A DNA stretch of 64,000 nt from Nocardia takedensis NBRC 100417 (GCF_000308695.1 NZ_BAGG01000123.1:62001-126000), one strand, 5' to 3'. Numbered from the stretch's first letter, positions 25,742-34,632 are shown. Numbers and translations are program-made. The notes: generated from the sequence alone by a model not told the origin.

Positions 25742-27355
25742 TCAGAAGATGAGCAGGTCCAGGTCCGCGCCCACGTCGGTGGCCAGGTCCTTGATGGCGG
25801 CGGCGACGCGCCCGAGGCGCTGCCACGCCTTGACGGTGGAGTCCTCTTCGTCGGAGCCGTCGCCGACGACGATCTGCCAGGTCGCGGCGGTCTCCCGGCT
25901 GTCGACGAAGGTCAGTTCGGTGACGAAGTCGGTGAAGACCTGGTCGCCGATGGCGAAGCCGATCTGGTCGCCGAGCTCGAAATCCTTGCCGAGTATGTAG
26001 GGCGCGTTGTCCTCCACGGTGACCCGCTTGCTGGTGTAGCCGCGGGTCAGGTGCAGGCCCTGCAAGCCCGCGACCAGGCCGTCGAGCGTGAACGCCTTGT
26101 CGCTGCCGGTGATGTAGAGCTCACGGAACGCGTACGGTCCCGCGCGGTGCACGCGGCCCGTGTCGCGGTAGACCATCCACGCCAGGAAGACGTCGTTCAA
26201 CTGCCCGCGATACAGCCAGTCCAGGCCGATCAGCGACAGCAGACCTTTGATCGCCAGTTCGATGCCCGCGTTGACCCAGCCGGGTGAGCGGCCGCCGATG
26301 ATGACGTCGGTGGCGGTCGGCTTGTGCAGCGCGACCTCCGACGGCCCGATCCCGGAATACTCGCCCTCGAAATACCAGACCCACGGGAAGTTCCGGAACG
26401 TGCCGAGCCTGCCGTACTGGCCGTAGACGGCTTCGTATTCGGTGGTCGACTCGAAGTTCGGGTACCGGACCGGCGTGGTGCCGTCGTCGGTGAATTCCTC
26501 GATCCACGAGGTGATTCCGTCGAGCAGTGTGCCGGTGGGGCCGGTCACGCCGGACTTGTCCACCGTCTCCAGCACCACCGTGGGGCGGTCGAGGTAGAAG
26601 TACTCCGGCGCGGGCTGCTCGTCCTCGCCGGGTAGGAAGAACCGCGCGGTCAGGTTGACCCCGGAATCCTCCAGCATCGGCCCGAACAGCTTGTCCGCCA
26701 TGTCGAATCGCGCCGAGGCCGCGTTCCAGCGGCTCGTGTCGGTCAGCGGGTCGACCGGGACCACCGCGATCGGGAACAGCGAATTGCCGATCCCGCCCCA
26801 CTCCGGCGAACCCGCGTCCTGGGTCGGCACCCAGCCGGGCGCCTGCAACCGCATCAGGTTCGTCGTCAGATAGGTGGTGATGATGCTGCGCGCCGGACCG
26901 AAAAGGATGTGATGGCGCGGGAACTGCGCGAGGATCGGGGCGAACGGATTCGCCCAACAGCAGATCGTCGCGATGTGGTTCCAGCAGTGGATGGCCTCGA
27001 TGTCGACCGTCTCCACGCCCTGCTCGTCCCGCACGATCGACGCCTTGGTGATGTACCCGTCCCAGCGGAAACCCTTGGTGTCCACGGTGATCGGGATCGT
27101 GGCGTCCTCACCGAACTCGTTGTTGAACAGGTGGTCGAAATGCACCATGTCGCGCGGGCAGATCATCTTCAGACCGCCCGCCGCGTTGCGCGGATAGGTG
27201 AACTCCAGCGACAGGTAGCTGTGCTCCTCGCCGACCTCGCGCATGAACTTGTCCCAATACCGCACCAGCACGGGCGGATCGCGGAACTGCTCCTGCTCCT
27301 CGAGGCGGACCTCGTCCATCCGCCGCGACTCGGCGTGCGGATCCCAGGCGCTCAT
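25742..27355 (-). CDS. Phage Gp37-like tail protein
   Basis: A 537-residue protein of the Siphovirus ReqiPepy6 Gp37-like family, a large tail-tip or baseplate-hub component of rhodococcal and related siphophages. The family features seen are the N-terminal 'LVRYWDKFMREVGE', a central 'IVRDEQGVETVDIEAIHCW' and a C-terminal 'LGKDFELGDQIGFAIGDQV' beta region like that of phage hub proteins. Its ATG overlaps the stop of the distal-tail gene (TGATG at 27355). It probably links the distal tail ring with the fibres. Confidence 0.8.
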   Translation of the reverse strand: MSAWDPHAESRRMDEVRLEEQEQFRDPPVLVRYWDKFMREVGEEHSYLSLEFTYPRNAAGGLKMICPRDMVHFDHLFNNEFGEDATIPITVDTKGFRWDGYITKASIVRDEQGVETVDIEAIHCWNHIATICCWANPFAPILAQFPRHHILFGPARSIITTYLTTNLMRLQAPGWVPTQDAGSPEWGGIGNSLFPIAVVPVDPLTDTSRWNAASARFDMADKLFGPMLEDSGVNLTARFFLPGEDEQPAPEYFYLDRPTVVLETVDKSGVTGPTGTLLDGITSWIEEFTDDGTTPVRYPNFESTTEYEAVYGQYGRLGTFRNFPWVWYFEGEYSGIGPSEVALHKPTATDVIIGGRSPGWVNAGIELAIKGLLSLIGLDWLYRGQLNDVFLAWMVYRDTGRVHRAGPYAFRELYITGSDKAFTLDGLVAGLQGLHLTRGYTSKRVTVEDNAPYILGKDFELGDQIGFAIGDQVFTDFVTELTFVDSRETAATWQIVVGDGSDEEDSTVKAWQRLGRVAAAIKDLATDVGADLDLLIF

Positions 27356-28248
27356 CAGAACGGCCTCGAGGATCGGGGCGTCACCGCGACGATCAGACTC
27401 GACGCGGTGTTACCGCCCTCCACCTGCACCGTGATATCGGTGGAACTCCACGCGGGCAGCGCGGCCAACCAGCGGCGACCCGCCAACTGCGCCCACACGT
27501 TCACCCCCGCCGTATTGCCGTCGGTGTGCAGACGCGCGGTGCGATGCCGGGGATGGGTGTCGATCCGCAACGTCTGGTTCGCCAGCAACGTCGGCGTCTG
27601 CACCAGACGCGGCGTCTCACCGCCCACCGGGTCCAGAATCGACCACCGGCCTGGACCGTTCATCGTGTAGCGCGGCCACGCGGGCTGATCGGCGGCGTTG
27701 CGGGCCCGCACGACGCCCTCGTTGAGGCCGAGGGTGTTCGTCCACACCGCGGTCTCCTCGAAATGACGTTCCAGGGGGTCCATCGCGGTCGCCGACATCT
27801 TGTAGATCGCGAGCGCGTTGCGCGCCGGGTCCACGTCGCCGACCGCCTCCGGCGCGGCGTCGAGCTGCGCCCGCTGGAACCGCCAGCCCTGGTGCCGGGT
27901 GAAATACCCCACCGTCACCGGCTTGTCGGTGGACCAACCGCGGAACCACGCGTCGTGCACGGCGTGGAAATCCCGGACCTGATTCTGCGTACCCGCTTTC
28001 GCCGCGGGCGAGATCAAGACCAGGAAATCCCATTCCTTCTTCGAGCGGACCGAACGCAGAAACGTCGCTCCGTCCTGCCGCGCGCCCTCCGACACGAGCA
28101 ACTGCACCGGGGCGAACATGAAGCCGGCCTGCCGCGACAGCCGGACGCCCTCGCGTCCGGCATTCGGTCCGGCCAGATGCCAGACCCGTCCGTTGACGTC
28201 CCACACGACCACCTTCGTGTCGTGGGAATCCAAGAGCTGATGGGTCAT
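27355..28248 (-). CDS. Phage distal tail-like protein
   Basis: A 297-residue protein with an N-terminal 'WDVNGRVWHLAGPNAGREGV' and a C-terminal galectin-like beta domain, as in siphophage distal tail proteins that form the ring at the tail end. It lies exactly where such a gene is expected, between the tape-measure-like gene and the Gp37-like hub. Its start overlaps the upstream stop by four bases (ATGA). Assignment is by position and general shape. Confidence 0.75.
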   Translation of the reverse strand: MTHQLLDSHDTKVVVWDVNGRVWHLAGPNAGREGVRLSRQAGFMFAPVQLLVSEGARQDGATFLRSVRSKKEWDFLVLISPAAKAGTQNQVRDFHAVHDAWFRGWSTDKPVTVGYFTRHQGWRFQRAQLDAAPEAVGDVDPARNALAIYKMSATAMDPLERHFEETAVWTNTLGLNEGVVRARNAADQPAWPRYTMNGPGRWSILDPVGGETPRLVQTPTLLANQTLRIDTHPRHRTARLHTDGNTAGVNVWAQLAGRRWLAALPAWSSTDITVQVEGGNTASSLIVAVTPRSSRPF

Positions 28249-29486
28249 CGACCGAGACCTCCTCCGCGTTGCTGGGCCAGCGTGCGACGCCTGCGGACCC
28301 GTTCCACCGCGATCGCGGCGCTCTTGGGGTCCATGCCGTTGAAGTTGTAGATGTCCTGGCGCGCGGTGTGCCCGCCCGGACCGTTGGCCAGATCGACCAG
28401 ACCGAAACCGGTTCCGATCACCTCTTTCGCCGTCTGGCCGAGATATTCGATGGGTGCCTCGAGCGCCGCGGCGGCACCGCTGCCGACCATCGAGCCGATC
28501 ATCTGGCCGACCACCGGCGCGACCGGTCCCAGTGCGGGCGCGACCGCGGTGCCGATGGCCAAGCCGATCTGGCTTCCCGCAGAGGAGGCGAGTCCGCTGA
28601 TGCCACCGGTCACGGCTCCCAGCAGGCCGCCTTGCCCGGCCCCGGTGGAAGCGCCTTGCAGCGCGCTCTGCGCGATGCTCGCGAAGTCGATGCCGGGAAT
28701 CGCGGCGCCACCTGTCTGCGCGGGCCCGAAGCTCTGCGTCGACAAGACCTGAGGCGTGTACGTGACGTCATCCACCGTTCCCAATGCGACATCCAGCAGT
28801 CCGGACGGTGCACCCGGCAGGTCGGACAGAGTCCCGACCGGTGTCTGGAACGCCGGTGTCGAAGGACCGAAGGAGAACATCCCGCCGGGTACGACCTGCG
28901 GGACTCCGTTGGTTCCGGACGGTGCCGCGCCGCTCTGGCCGCCACCGGTCGCGGCGCTACCGCCGAACAACGCGCTCAGCAGTGATCCGACCGACGCGGA
29001 GCCGGACGGCGCTGTGCTCGTGACCGATCGACCTGTCCCCGAGCCTGTACCGCCCGAGGTGTATCCGGTCGACCGGGATGAAGATTGTGTCACCGGCGAG
29101 CCCCCCGAGGGGGAACCGTCGAACCAACTACTTCCGGTCATCTGCCCGAGGCGAGCGCTGGCGTCGCCCAGGAAACCGCCGACCGAGAGCACCTGGGCGG
29201 AGAAGTCGAGCAACCCGGAACCGAGACTCTGGATCGCACTGGTCGCCTGGTCGGTGAACGAGTTGGAGTTCGCGAGACCGCTCGACCCGTCGAACGAGCC
29301 GAACATCGCACCCAGCGATTCCCCGAAACCCGCCATCGAACCATCGAGCGAGCCCCGCAAGTCCTCGAGTGAGCCGCTGGAATCACCCGCCAACGAGCCG
29401 CGGGCCAACCGCGCGGCCAGTCCCGGACCAAGGCCCGCGGAGAGATTCTCCACGAGAGTCGTTCCGGCAGAACGTGTATCTACCAT
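28245..29486 (-). CDS. Short tape-measure-like tail protein
   Basis: A 413-residue Gly/Ser/Ala-rich protein placed directly after the tail-assembly chaperones, where the tape measure is expected. It has an N-terminal Ser/Gly/Leu repeat region, a low-complexity Ser/Thr/Gly linker (about residues 115-175), and long hydrophobic Gly/Ala/Val helices at about residues 280-350, as in tape-measure proteins that insert into membranes. It ends with 'FNGMDPKSAAIAVERVRRRR' (residues 382-401). Tape measures are usually over 700 residues, so this one is short and implies a short tail. ATG at 29504 is an alternative start. Confidence 0.65.
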   Translation of the reverse strand: MVDTRSAGTTLVENLSAGLGPGLAARLARGSLAGDSSGSLEDLRGSLDGSMAGFGESLGAMFGSFDGSSGLANSNSFTDQATSAIQSLGSGLLDFSAQVLSVGGFLGDASARLGQMTGSSWFDGSPSGGSPVTQSSSRSTGYTSGGTGSGTGRSVTSTAPSGSASVGSLLSALFGGSAATGGGQSGAAPSGTNGVPQVVPGGMFSFGPSTPAFQTPVGTLSDLPGAPSGLLDVALGTVDDVTYTPQVLSTQSFGPAQTGGAAIPGIDFASIAQSALQGASTGAGQGGLLGAVTGGISGLASSAGSQIGLAIGTAVAPALGPVAPVVGQMIGSMVGSGAAAALEAPIEYLGQTAKEVIGTGFGLVDLANGPGGHTARQDIYNFNGMDPKSAAIAVERVRRRRTLAQQRGGGLGR

Positions 29487-29548
29487 TTCAAATGAACCCT
29501 TCATTGGCCGGGAAATGAGCAACGGCGCCCGCGGCGCGACGTGTCCCC

Positions 29549-29941
29549 CTACGGCCGTTGTTCCCAGCCGAGGAAGTCGTTCATATCCGTCAGCGGAGCC
29601 GCCGAGCCGTAACGTTCCGCGGTCGACTTCAGACCGGGCCGCGGAATGCGGTCGGGTCGGTTGCGTCCCCGCTGGGCGTCCTTCGTCTTCGCCCACACGA
29701 GCCACCGCAACGAATCCGCGATATCGGCCAACAGGTGCTGGCCCAACTGCCATTGATGGTCGTCCGGCCGCCGGGCGCGCGACAGCGCCGAATCCGGCGG
29801 CGCGCAGGCGACGACGACCTTGAGATCGCGCCAGGTCAAATCCTCGGTTCCCAGCCTGCGCAACCGCAGACCGAGCGCGATCAGATCGAATTCGACAGCC
29901 TCGCTGTGCTCTTCGACGAGCGCATCGAGGCTCAGGATTCC
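29549..29941 (-). CDS. Tail assembly chaperone, frameshift extension (DUF5361-like)
   Basis: This frame has no good start of its own. It becomes in-frame with the chaperone gene upstream if the ribosome slips back one base in the G-run at 29940-29944. The product then continues as 'GILSLDALVEEHSEAVEFDL', 'LRRLGTEDLTWRDLKVVV' and 'DIADSLRWLVWAKTKDAQRG', which resembles the DUF5361 chaperone extension of actinophages. The fused product and the short form are both needed to load the tail tube on the tape measure in long-tailed phages. Confidence 0.75.
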   Translation of the reverse strand, partial: GILSLDALVEEHSEAVEFDLIALGLRLRRLGTEDLTWRDLKVVVACAPPDSALSRARRPDDHQWQLGQHLLADIADSLRWLVWAKTKDAQRGRNRPDRIPRPGLKSTAERYGSAAPLTDMNDFLGWEQRP

Positions 29942-30216
29942 CCCAGGTTGACTCCGGAATGCTCGCGCCAGGCGTCCAGGAACTCCCGGTAGTCCTCGGG
30001 ATCCATCTCGTCCACCACGGCCAACGCCTGCGGAGACAATTCCAGTTCGAGCAGCGTGTACAGCGCGTCTACATCCCCTAGCTTGCGGATGCGCCGGATC
30101 AGACCGGGCCGCAGATACGACAGGGAGGGCAGGCTCACCTCGACACCGTCGATGACGCGAACGAACTTGTCTTTCACCGGACCGGAATCGGTCACGGCAC
30201 GAATTGTGGAGGTCAT
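29932..30216 (-). CDS. Tail assembly chaperone, short form
   Basis: A 94-residue acidic protein ('YTLLELELSPQALAVVDEMDPEDYREFLDAWREHSG') like the gpG-type chaperones located between tail tube and tape-measure genes. ATG at 30216 begins 'MTSTIRAVTDSGPVKD'. The frame stops 6 nt after the G-run; a -1 slip there makes the longer fusion. Confidence 0.8.
   Translation of the reverse strand: MTSTIRAVTDSGPVKDKFVRVIDGVEVSLPSLSYLRPGLIRRIRKLGDVDALYTLLELELSPQALAVVDEMDPEDYREFLDAWREHSGVNLGES
29938..29946 (-). promoter_or_regulatory. Programmed -1 frameshift site
   Basis: On the coding strand the codons are CTG GGG GAA TCC TGA. The five-G run lets the Gly tRNA re-pair after a one-base backward slip. The next in-frame codons are then GGA ATC CTG, opening the DUF5361-like extension. 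The frames fit exactly a -1 shift. Confidence 0.75.
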
Positions 30217-30331
30217 GGGTCGCAGGCCCTTTCGTGGAGAAGTCTGGTGAGGCGCAGGCGGATGAGAGAGGGCCCAGCGGCGGCGGCCGGGCCTGCGCAT
30301 AGGTGTGTGAGCCGCCGCCACTGGGGGTCTG

Positions 30332-30919
30332 TCAGGCGCTCAGGACGCCGTCGTCGAGGTAGCGGTACGCCTTGACGCCCGCGTCGTCCTTGAACGCCTC
30401 GACGGTGATGCGGAAACCGGCCAATTCGTCGGAGACGAAACGGTTCTCGGTGATGTCGGAGATTTTCGCGTTCGGCAGCACGATCCGCAGCTTCTTGGTG
30501 TCGTGCAGCATGTCGAACACCCACGCGCGGTGCGGAAGCACCGAACCGGTCTCCTCGACCTTGATCAGGGTGCCGGTGCTGGGGGTCGCGGCGGTCACGG
30601 CCACGTTGTCCGCACCGAACACCTCGCCCAGGACATCACGGTCCCACACGGCGAACAGCGTCAGACCGAATCGCACCGAATGCTCGACCTGGAGCTGGGC
30701 GATGATGTCGGCGTTCCAGTCGCGGACCGACTCGACCTTGCGCTCGCCTTTGGACTCGATGCCGTCCTCGGAGACATAGCCGAGCGGCTTGAACGCGACG
30801 TTGATGCTTCCCGCGGCCGAGGTGGGCAACGCGGTACCGAGGGGCGCGACCAGAACACCGCCGGTCACGGCGATATTCGGCGTACCGGCCCCGATGAACT
30901 TGCTGGAGGGCAGAGCCAT
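30332..30919 (-). CDS. Phage major tail (tube) protein
   Basis: A 195-residue protein resembling major tail tube proteins of actinophages: an early 'GGVLVAPLGTALPTSAAGSI', the 'LGYVSEDGIE' motif typical for this family, a 'VESVRDWNAD' segment and C-terminal 'FRITVEAFKDDAG'. It lies two genes before the tape measure as in siphophages. It would polymerise into the tail tube. No sheath gene is present next to it, so the tail is non-contractile. Confidence 0.85.
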   Translation of the reverse strand: MALPSSKFIGAGTPNIAVTGGVLVAPLGTALPTSAAGSINVAFKPLGYVSEDGIESKGERKVESVRDWNADIIAQLQVEHSVRFGLTLFAVWDRDVLGEVFGADNVAVTAATPSTGTLIKVEETGSVLPHRAWVFDMLHDTKKLRIVLPNAKISDITENRFVSDELAGFRITVEAFKDDAGVKAYRYLDDGVLSA

Positions 30920-30993
30920 TGTGTTACTCCCTAGGATCTTTGCGCAGGCCCTGGGGAATGGATATTCAGTTGTGACTCCGGTGATTCAGGGAG

Positions 30994-31431
30994 TCAGGCG
31001 AGGACTGTGCCCCGCACGATCAGGTCGGCGGTGATCACCTGCCGAGGTTCCGACGACGCCGGATCGATCTCGTTCACGACACCGGCGTCGGCGATCGAAT
31101 CGCACCACACGGGGCCGAGATAACCGGGAGCCGCGCCGGCGAGAACGGCGCGCACGAGCGCCGCCAATTCCGCCGCGCCACCGCCGGTGTCGTAGCACTC
31201 GAACACCACACGCGGCCGATCCAGGATCAACTGCGGTCCGCGACTGCCCTGCTCGTCCTCACGGTCCATCCGCCTGCGCCGGTCATCGCGCCGCACCCGC
31301 ACCAATCGCGGCGGGCGCGGATCGGCGACGACCGTCGCGATTTCGGCGCTGTCGGGGATTCCCGCGAGTTCCGCGCTCAGATAGTCGACCAGCGTCGATT
31401 CGATGTCGGGATACACGATTCGTTCACTCAT
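30994..31431 (-). CDS. Tail terminator-like protein
   Basis: A 145-residue protein: 'YPDIESTLVDYLSAELAG' at the N-terminus, an arginine-rich middle, and 'LDRPRVVFECYDTGGGAAELAALVRAVL' in the C-terminal half. This fits the tail terminator/completion family found just upstream of the tail tube gene. It overlaps the preceding gene by eight bases. It would cap the tube at the head-proximal end, which in a headless particle is the only closure. Confidence 0.75.
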   Translation of the reverse strand: MSERIVYPDIESTLVDYLSAELAGIPDSAEIATVVADPRPPRLVRVRRDDRRRRMDREDEQGSRGPQLILDRPRVVFECYDTGGGAAELAALVRAVLAGAAPGYLGPVWCDSIADAGVVNEIDPASSEPRQVITADLIVRGTVLA

Positions 31432-32056
31432 CGTGTGCAGACCTTTCCTTCGCGCCACGCGCGTGCTCGATGCGTTCCCGCAGTTTCCCCACGAGATCCG
31501 CGTACGCCGCCGTCTTGGTGGCCCCTTCGGCGACCAGTCCGCGCGGGTGCACCGCGCACCACAGACCGTCATCGGTCTGCTTGACCTCGATCGCCTCCAA
31601 GTCGTAGAACTCCTCTGGATCCGGCGCGGGCCACCGCCCCTCCGCGTCCTTGCCGATGTGTATCCCCAGATCGAAGGCGGCGGGCGGCCCGTCAGGGGTC
31701 GGCATCCACCGGATCTCCTCCAGTTCCGGAAGCACCCGAACACCCCGTCGGACAAGGTATTCGGCGACCCGCGTCGCCTGTTTGATCCCGGTCACCGTGG
31801 GCTCGGCCCGCTTACGGCCGATCTCGTCGTGCCACTCCGGCAAATGGATGACCGACAACTCCTCGGCCAACGCCTTCACCTGCGGATCCAACTCCGCGTT
31901 CGACTCCCGCTCGGCCGGCTTTCCGGTGAGCATCTGCTGGATCAGCGCCAAGAACTCCGGCGTGACGAGTTGCCCCTCCTCGGTCCGCGCATAAGTCGGC
32001 GGCGGCATCCGATCGCCCGCAAACCGCCGAGACTCCACAATTTCACTATCGGTCAT
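31424..32056 (-). CDS. Hypothetical protein of the tail locus
   Basis: A 210-residue protein (226 if started at 32104; neither start has a clear ribosome-binding site). The C-terminal part 'WCAVHPRGLVAEGATKTAAYADL' and a central 'YLVRRGVRVLPELEE' are readable, but I recognise no family. In phages this position often holds a head-tail connector, yet its sequence does not look like one. It lies between the immunity-like gene and the tail terminator. Confidence 0.6.
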   Translation of the reverse strand: MTDSEIVESRRFAGDRMPPPTYARTEEGQLVTPEFLALIQQMLTGKPAERESNAELDPQVKALAEELSVIHLPEWHDEIGRKRAEPTVTGIKQATRVAEYLVRRGVRVLPELEEIRWMPTPDGPPAAFDLGIHIGKDAEGRWPAPDPEEFYDLEAIEVKQTDDGLWCAVHPRGLVAEGATKTAAYADLVGKLRERIEHARGAKERSAHDE

Positions 32057-32146
32057 TGATATCGCCATTTCTGAGTTCGTGCTGACCACATTGCGTATGT
32101 CCATGACACACAGACAGAATCGAGGCGTGTGGGCGTCGCTGGACGA

Positions 32147-32647
32147 TCAGAGATCGATCATGCCTTTCACGCTTTCCGCACAAGACCGGAAGAAGGCAGT
32201 GACCGATTCCACACCAACCACTCGCCCACCCTCGAAGACGCCCCACATGGGCGGATCAGGCTCATGGATTCGAGTCCCGTCCACCACAGCAGCGGATTCA
32301 CTTTGATTGAAGAGGAAGACCAGCATGTGTTCCGTATCAGCTATCGGGTTGCGTCCCGGAGGGTACTCCTCCAAGAATTCGACGACATCCGACTTCCAGT
32401 CGGCATCCAGGTACCCGATGTTGAAGCTGCCAACTTTGTGGAACAACCCTTGGCGCAGCCCTATCAACCTGAGGATTTCACGGACCGCGGCCGGCACGAC
32501 CGGCACCTTCTGCGACGCCGCCATTTCATCTATCTCCGCGTCGCTGGCACCCGTGATACTGCCTGGATCGAACCCGTACCGAATCAGATCATCGAGCACT
32601 TCTCTGATCTCGGATATCGCGGCCAATTCGTCATCGGTCGAAGTCAC
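32147..32647 (-). CDS. SUKH (SMI1/KNR4)-like immunity protein
   Basis: A 166-residue protein with the outline of the SUKH superfamily: 'GASDAEIDEMAASQKVPVVP' and 'REILRLIGLRQGLF' in the first half, a central hydrophobic beta region 'ADTEHMLVFLFNQSES', and a closing 'FFRSCAESVKGM' helix. SUKH proteins commonly serve as immunity proteins to nuclease and deaminase toxins. GTG at 32647 overlaps the toxin stop (GTGA) and has a GGAAGG site upstream, so translation is coupled with the toxin gene, as is usual for toxin-immunity pairs. Confidence 0.7.
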   Translation of the reverse strand: MTSTDDELAAISEIREVLDDLIRYGFDPGSITGASDAEIDEMAASQKVPVVPAAVREILRLIGLRQGLFHKVGSFNIGYLDADWKSDVVEFLEEYPPGRNPIADTEHMLVFLFNQSESAAVVDGTRIHEPDPPMWGVFEGGRVVGVESVTAFFRSCAESVKGMIDL

Positions 32648-34632
32648 CGAACAACCTTCCCTTCCTTCCATTCGCCCAGAATTCGGCCGTACATATCGCG
32701 GACCTCGACCTTGATGCCTGGAAAGTCTTCCGAGAACTTCTTCAAGGTAGCCTGGCAGTCATCGCAAATGACCTTTTTGGGGTTACTCATATCATCGGCC
32801 AGTTCTCGGTCGACAACGATCTTGAGCTTACCCGAGGCATTCGGCTTCAGCCTACTGCTGAGTTCCTCGACGATCTTCGCTTCGGCATCATTGTTCGGGT
32901 CGGCCGTCTCGCGTTTCGGACGTGGATACCGCTTCTGCGGATCGGCAGGCTCCCGCGCCGCATTTTCCGGCTGGATATTACGGCGCTCGAGAACCTCGTC
33001 CTGCCCGCTGGATGCTCGGGCTCGAATCGCTGGGCCCGCGTCCGGCTCGAATTCAGCAGCGGCATGCACCTTGCTGTGCGATCGCTTGGTATTCGGGAGA
33101 TTGCGCTGGATATCATCCAACTCCCGACGAAGATCATCGAACCCATCATTGCTCGGCTTCCACTGCGCGGGTTGACGGGGCCGTGATTTCGACTTGGTGT
33201 CATCTGTCAGTCGCGGATTGGCGTTCGCTTCTTCCCACTGTTTCTGAGCCGCCTGTTGTTGCGCCTCACGCGCCGCATCATCGGCAGATTTCTTTCCGCC
33301 GCCTCTGAAGATCCCGCCGAAGATGTCCCCGACCTTGTCTACTACCTTGTCGACGGCCTTCTCGACGCCTTCCTTGACCACGTCGGCGGCTTTGGCGATG
33401 CCTGCTCCGACGCCGTCGATCATTCCGGCGAAAGCCTTGGCGAGGGCAGCGGGGTCGCGGAGTAGGGTCTCTCCCAGCTTCCACAGGAGCTTGCCGCCGA
33501 CAGTGAAGAGACTCTTCACCAGGAATAGATCGCTGATGGCCAGGATCACGTTGAGCGAGCCCATGACCCAGTTGCCGTTCTGGAAGTCGTAGATCGCCTG
33601 GCGGGCGGATCCGTAGACCGGGATCAGACTCTCGAGGAAGTTCGGCGGACGGATCGAATCCGGCTTCTCGGGTTCCGGTTCCGCGGGCTGGGGCGGGGTT
33701 TCGGCCTGCGCTTCGGGGGTCGGCGAGTTCGGGTCCGTGCCGGGGTTCGCTTCAGGCGCGGATTCTTGTCCCTCTGGTGACGGCTCGGGCGTGGGTTCGC
33801 CGAGAATCGGAACAGTCTGTTCGTCCGGCGTGCCATCGGTAGATGGGCTCTGCGCGGTAGTGGGTGGCTGTTGCGCCGCCCCCGCACCCGTCCCGGAAGG
33901 TGGGTTGTTCTGTTGTGCCTGCTTGTGCTCCGTTTCGTCGGTCAGCCACGGATCCGGCAAAGTGTGTTCGGAGGGAACCTGCGAGGGGTCGCCGTGCGGC
34001 TTTGTCTCGTCCCATTGCCCGTCAGGGCCGGTATGGGTACGCGGGTCACCGTGTGGGGTACCGGGCTGCGTTCCGGGCGGGCCGACATCGGCGCCGTTGT
34101 TCGGGTATGAAGGACTGTCCTTTTTCGGCTCCTTCTTAGAGCCGGGTCCCTTATTGCCACCGGCCCCTGCTCCACCCGCACCGGCACCGCCCGCACCGGC
34201 ACCGCCGCCTGTGTTGCCTTCTGGCGGCGGCGGGGGTCCCTTCTCGTAGTTGAACGGAAGGGTCATGTTGCCCTTCTCGTCCGGCTCGACGGGTACGGGG
34301 TGGTATCCGGGCGGGACGGCGGGCGGGATGTCCGGCATGTTGTCGCCGGGGAAGTCGCCGCCGGGAGTGACGATGCCCGGGTCGGAGTAGTCCCGACCGG
34401 CGATCGGCGACGCGGTCGGATACTGCTGCGACACAGGCTGGACCGTGAGTGCCTGTTCCATCGCCCGGCGGGCGTCGATTCGCTCGATCATGCGCGCCGC
34501 GGAGGTAGGCGTCATTCCGTGGAAGCTGGTGACCGTGCCAGTCGATGCGGTTGCTGACGCGCCTACCGTCGCCAGGTCCGGAACGATCGAGGTAAACCAC
34601 TTCTCCCGTTCACCAACCCATGTCGAATCCAC
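32644..34632 (-). CDS. Putative polymorphic toxin with C-terminal deaminase-like domain, tail-associated
   Basis: A 662-residue modular protein. Residues 36-62 hold a motif shared with the tape-measure-like protein C-terminus. Residues 80-330 are Pro/Gly-rich linkers. Residues 334-385 resemble a region that precedes toxin domains in RHS-type proteins ('SLIPVYGSARQAIYDF', 'ISDLFLVKSLF'). The C-terminus has 'NNDAEAKIVEEL' (D582-A-E584) and 'CDDC' (C623, C626), the D/H-x-E and C-x2-C pattern of the deaminase fold, closest to BURPS668_1122-like toxin deaminases. GTG at 34632 has an AGAGG site. A SUKH-like immunity gene follows with overlap. Nucleic-acid deamination is inferred. Confidence 0.65.
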   Translation of the reverse strand: MDSTWVGEREKWFTSIVPDLATVGASATASTGTVTSFHGMTPTSAARMIERIDARRAMEQALTVQPVSQQYPTASPIAGRDYSDPGIVTPGGDFPGDNMPDIPPAVPPGYHPVPVEPDEKGNMTLPFNYEKGPPPPPEGNTGGGAGAGGAGAGGAGAGGNKGPGSKKEPKKDSPSYPNNGADVGPPGTQPGTPHGDPRTHTGPDGQWDETKPHGDPSQVPSEHTLPDPWLTDETEHKQAQQNNPPSGTGAGAAQQPPTTAQSPSTDGTPDEQTVPILGEPTPEPSPEGQESAPEANPGTDPNSPTPEAQAETPPQPAEPEPEKPDSIRPPNFLESLIPVYGSARQAIYDFQNGNWVMGSLNVILAISDLFLVKSLFTVGGKLLWKLGETLLRDPAALAKAFAGMIDGVGAGIAKAADVVKEGVEKAVDKVVDKVGDIFGGIFRGGGKKSADDAAREAQQQAAQKQWEEANANPRLTDDTKSKSRPRQPAQWKPSNDGFDDLRRELDDIQRNLPNTKRSHSKVHAAAEFEPDAGPAIRARASSGQDEVLERRNIQPENAAREPADPQKRYPRPKRETADPNNDAEAKIVEELSSRLKPNASGKLKIVVDRELADDMSNPKKVICDDCQATLKKFSEDFPGIKVEVRDMYGRILGEWKEGKVVR

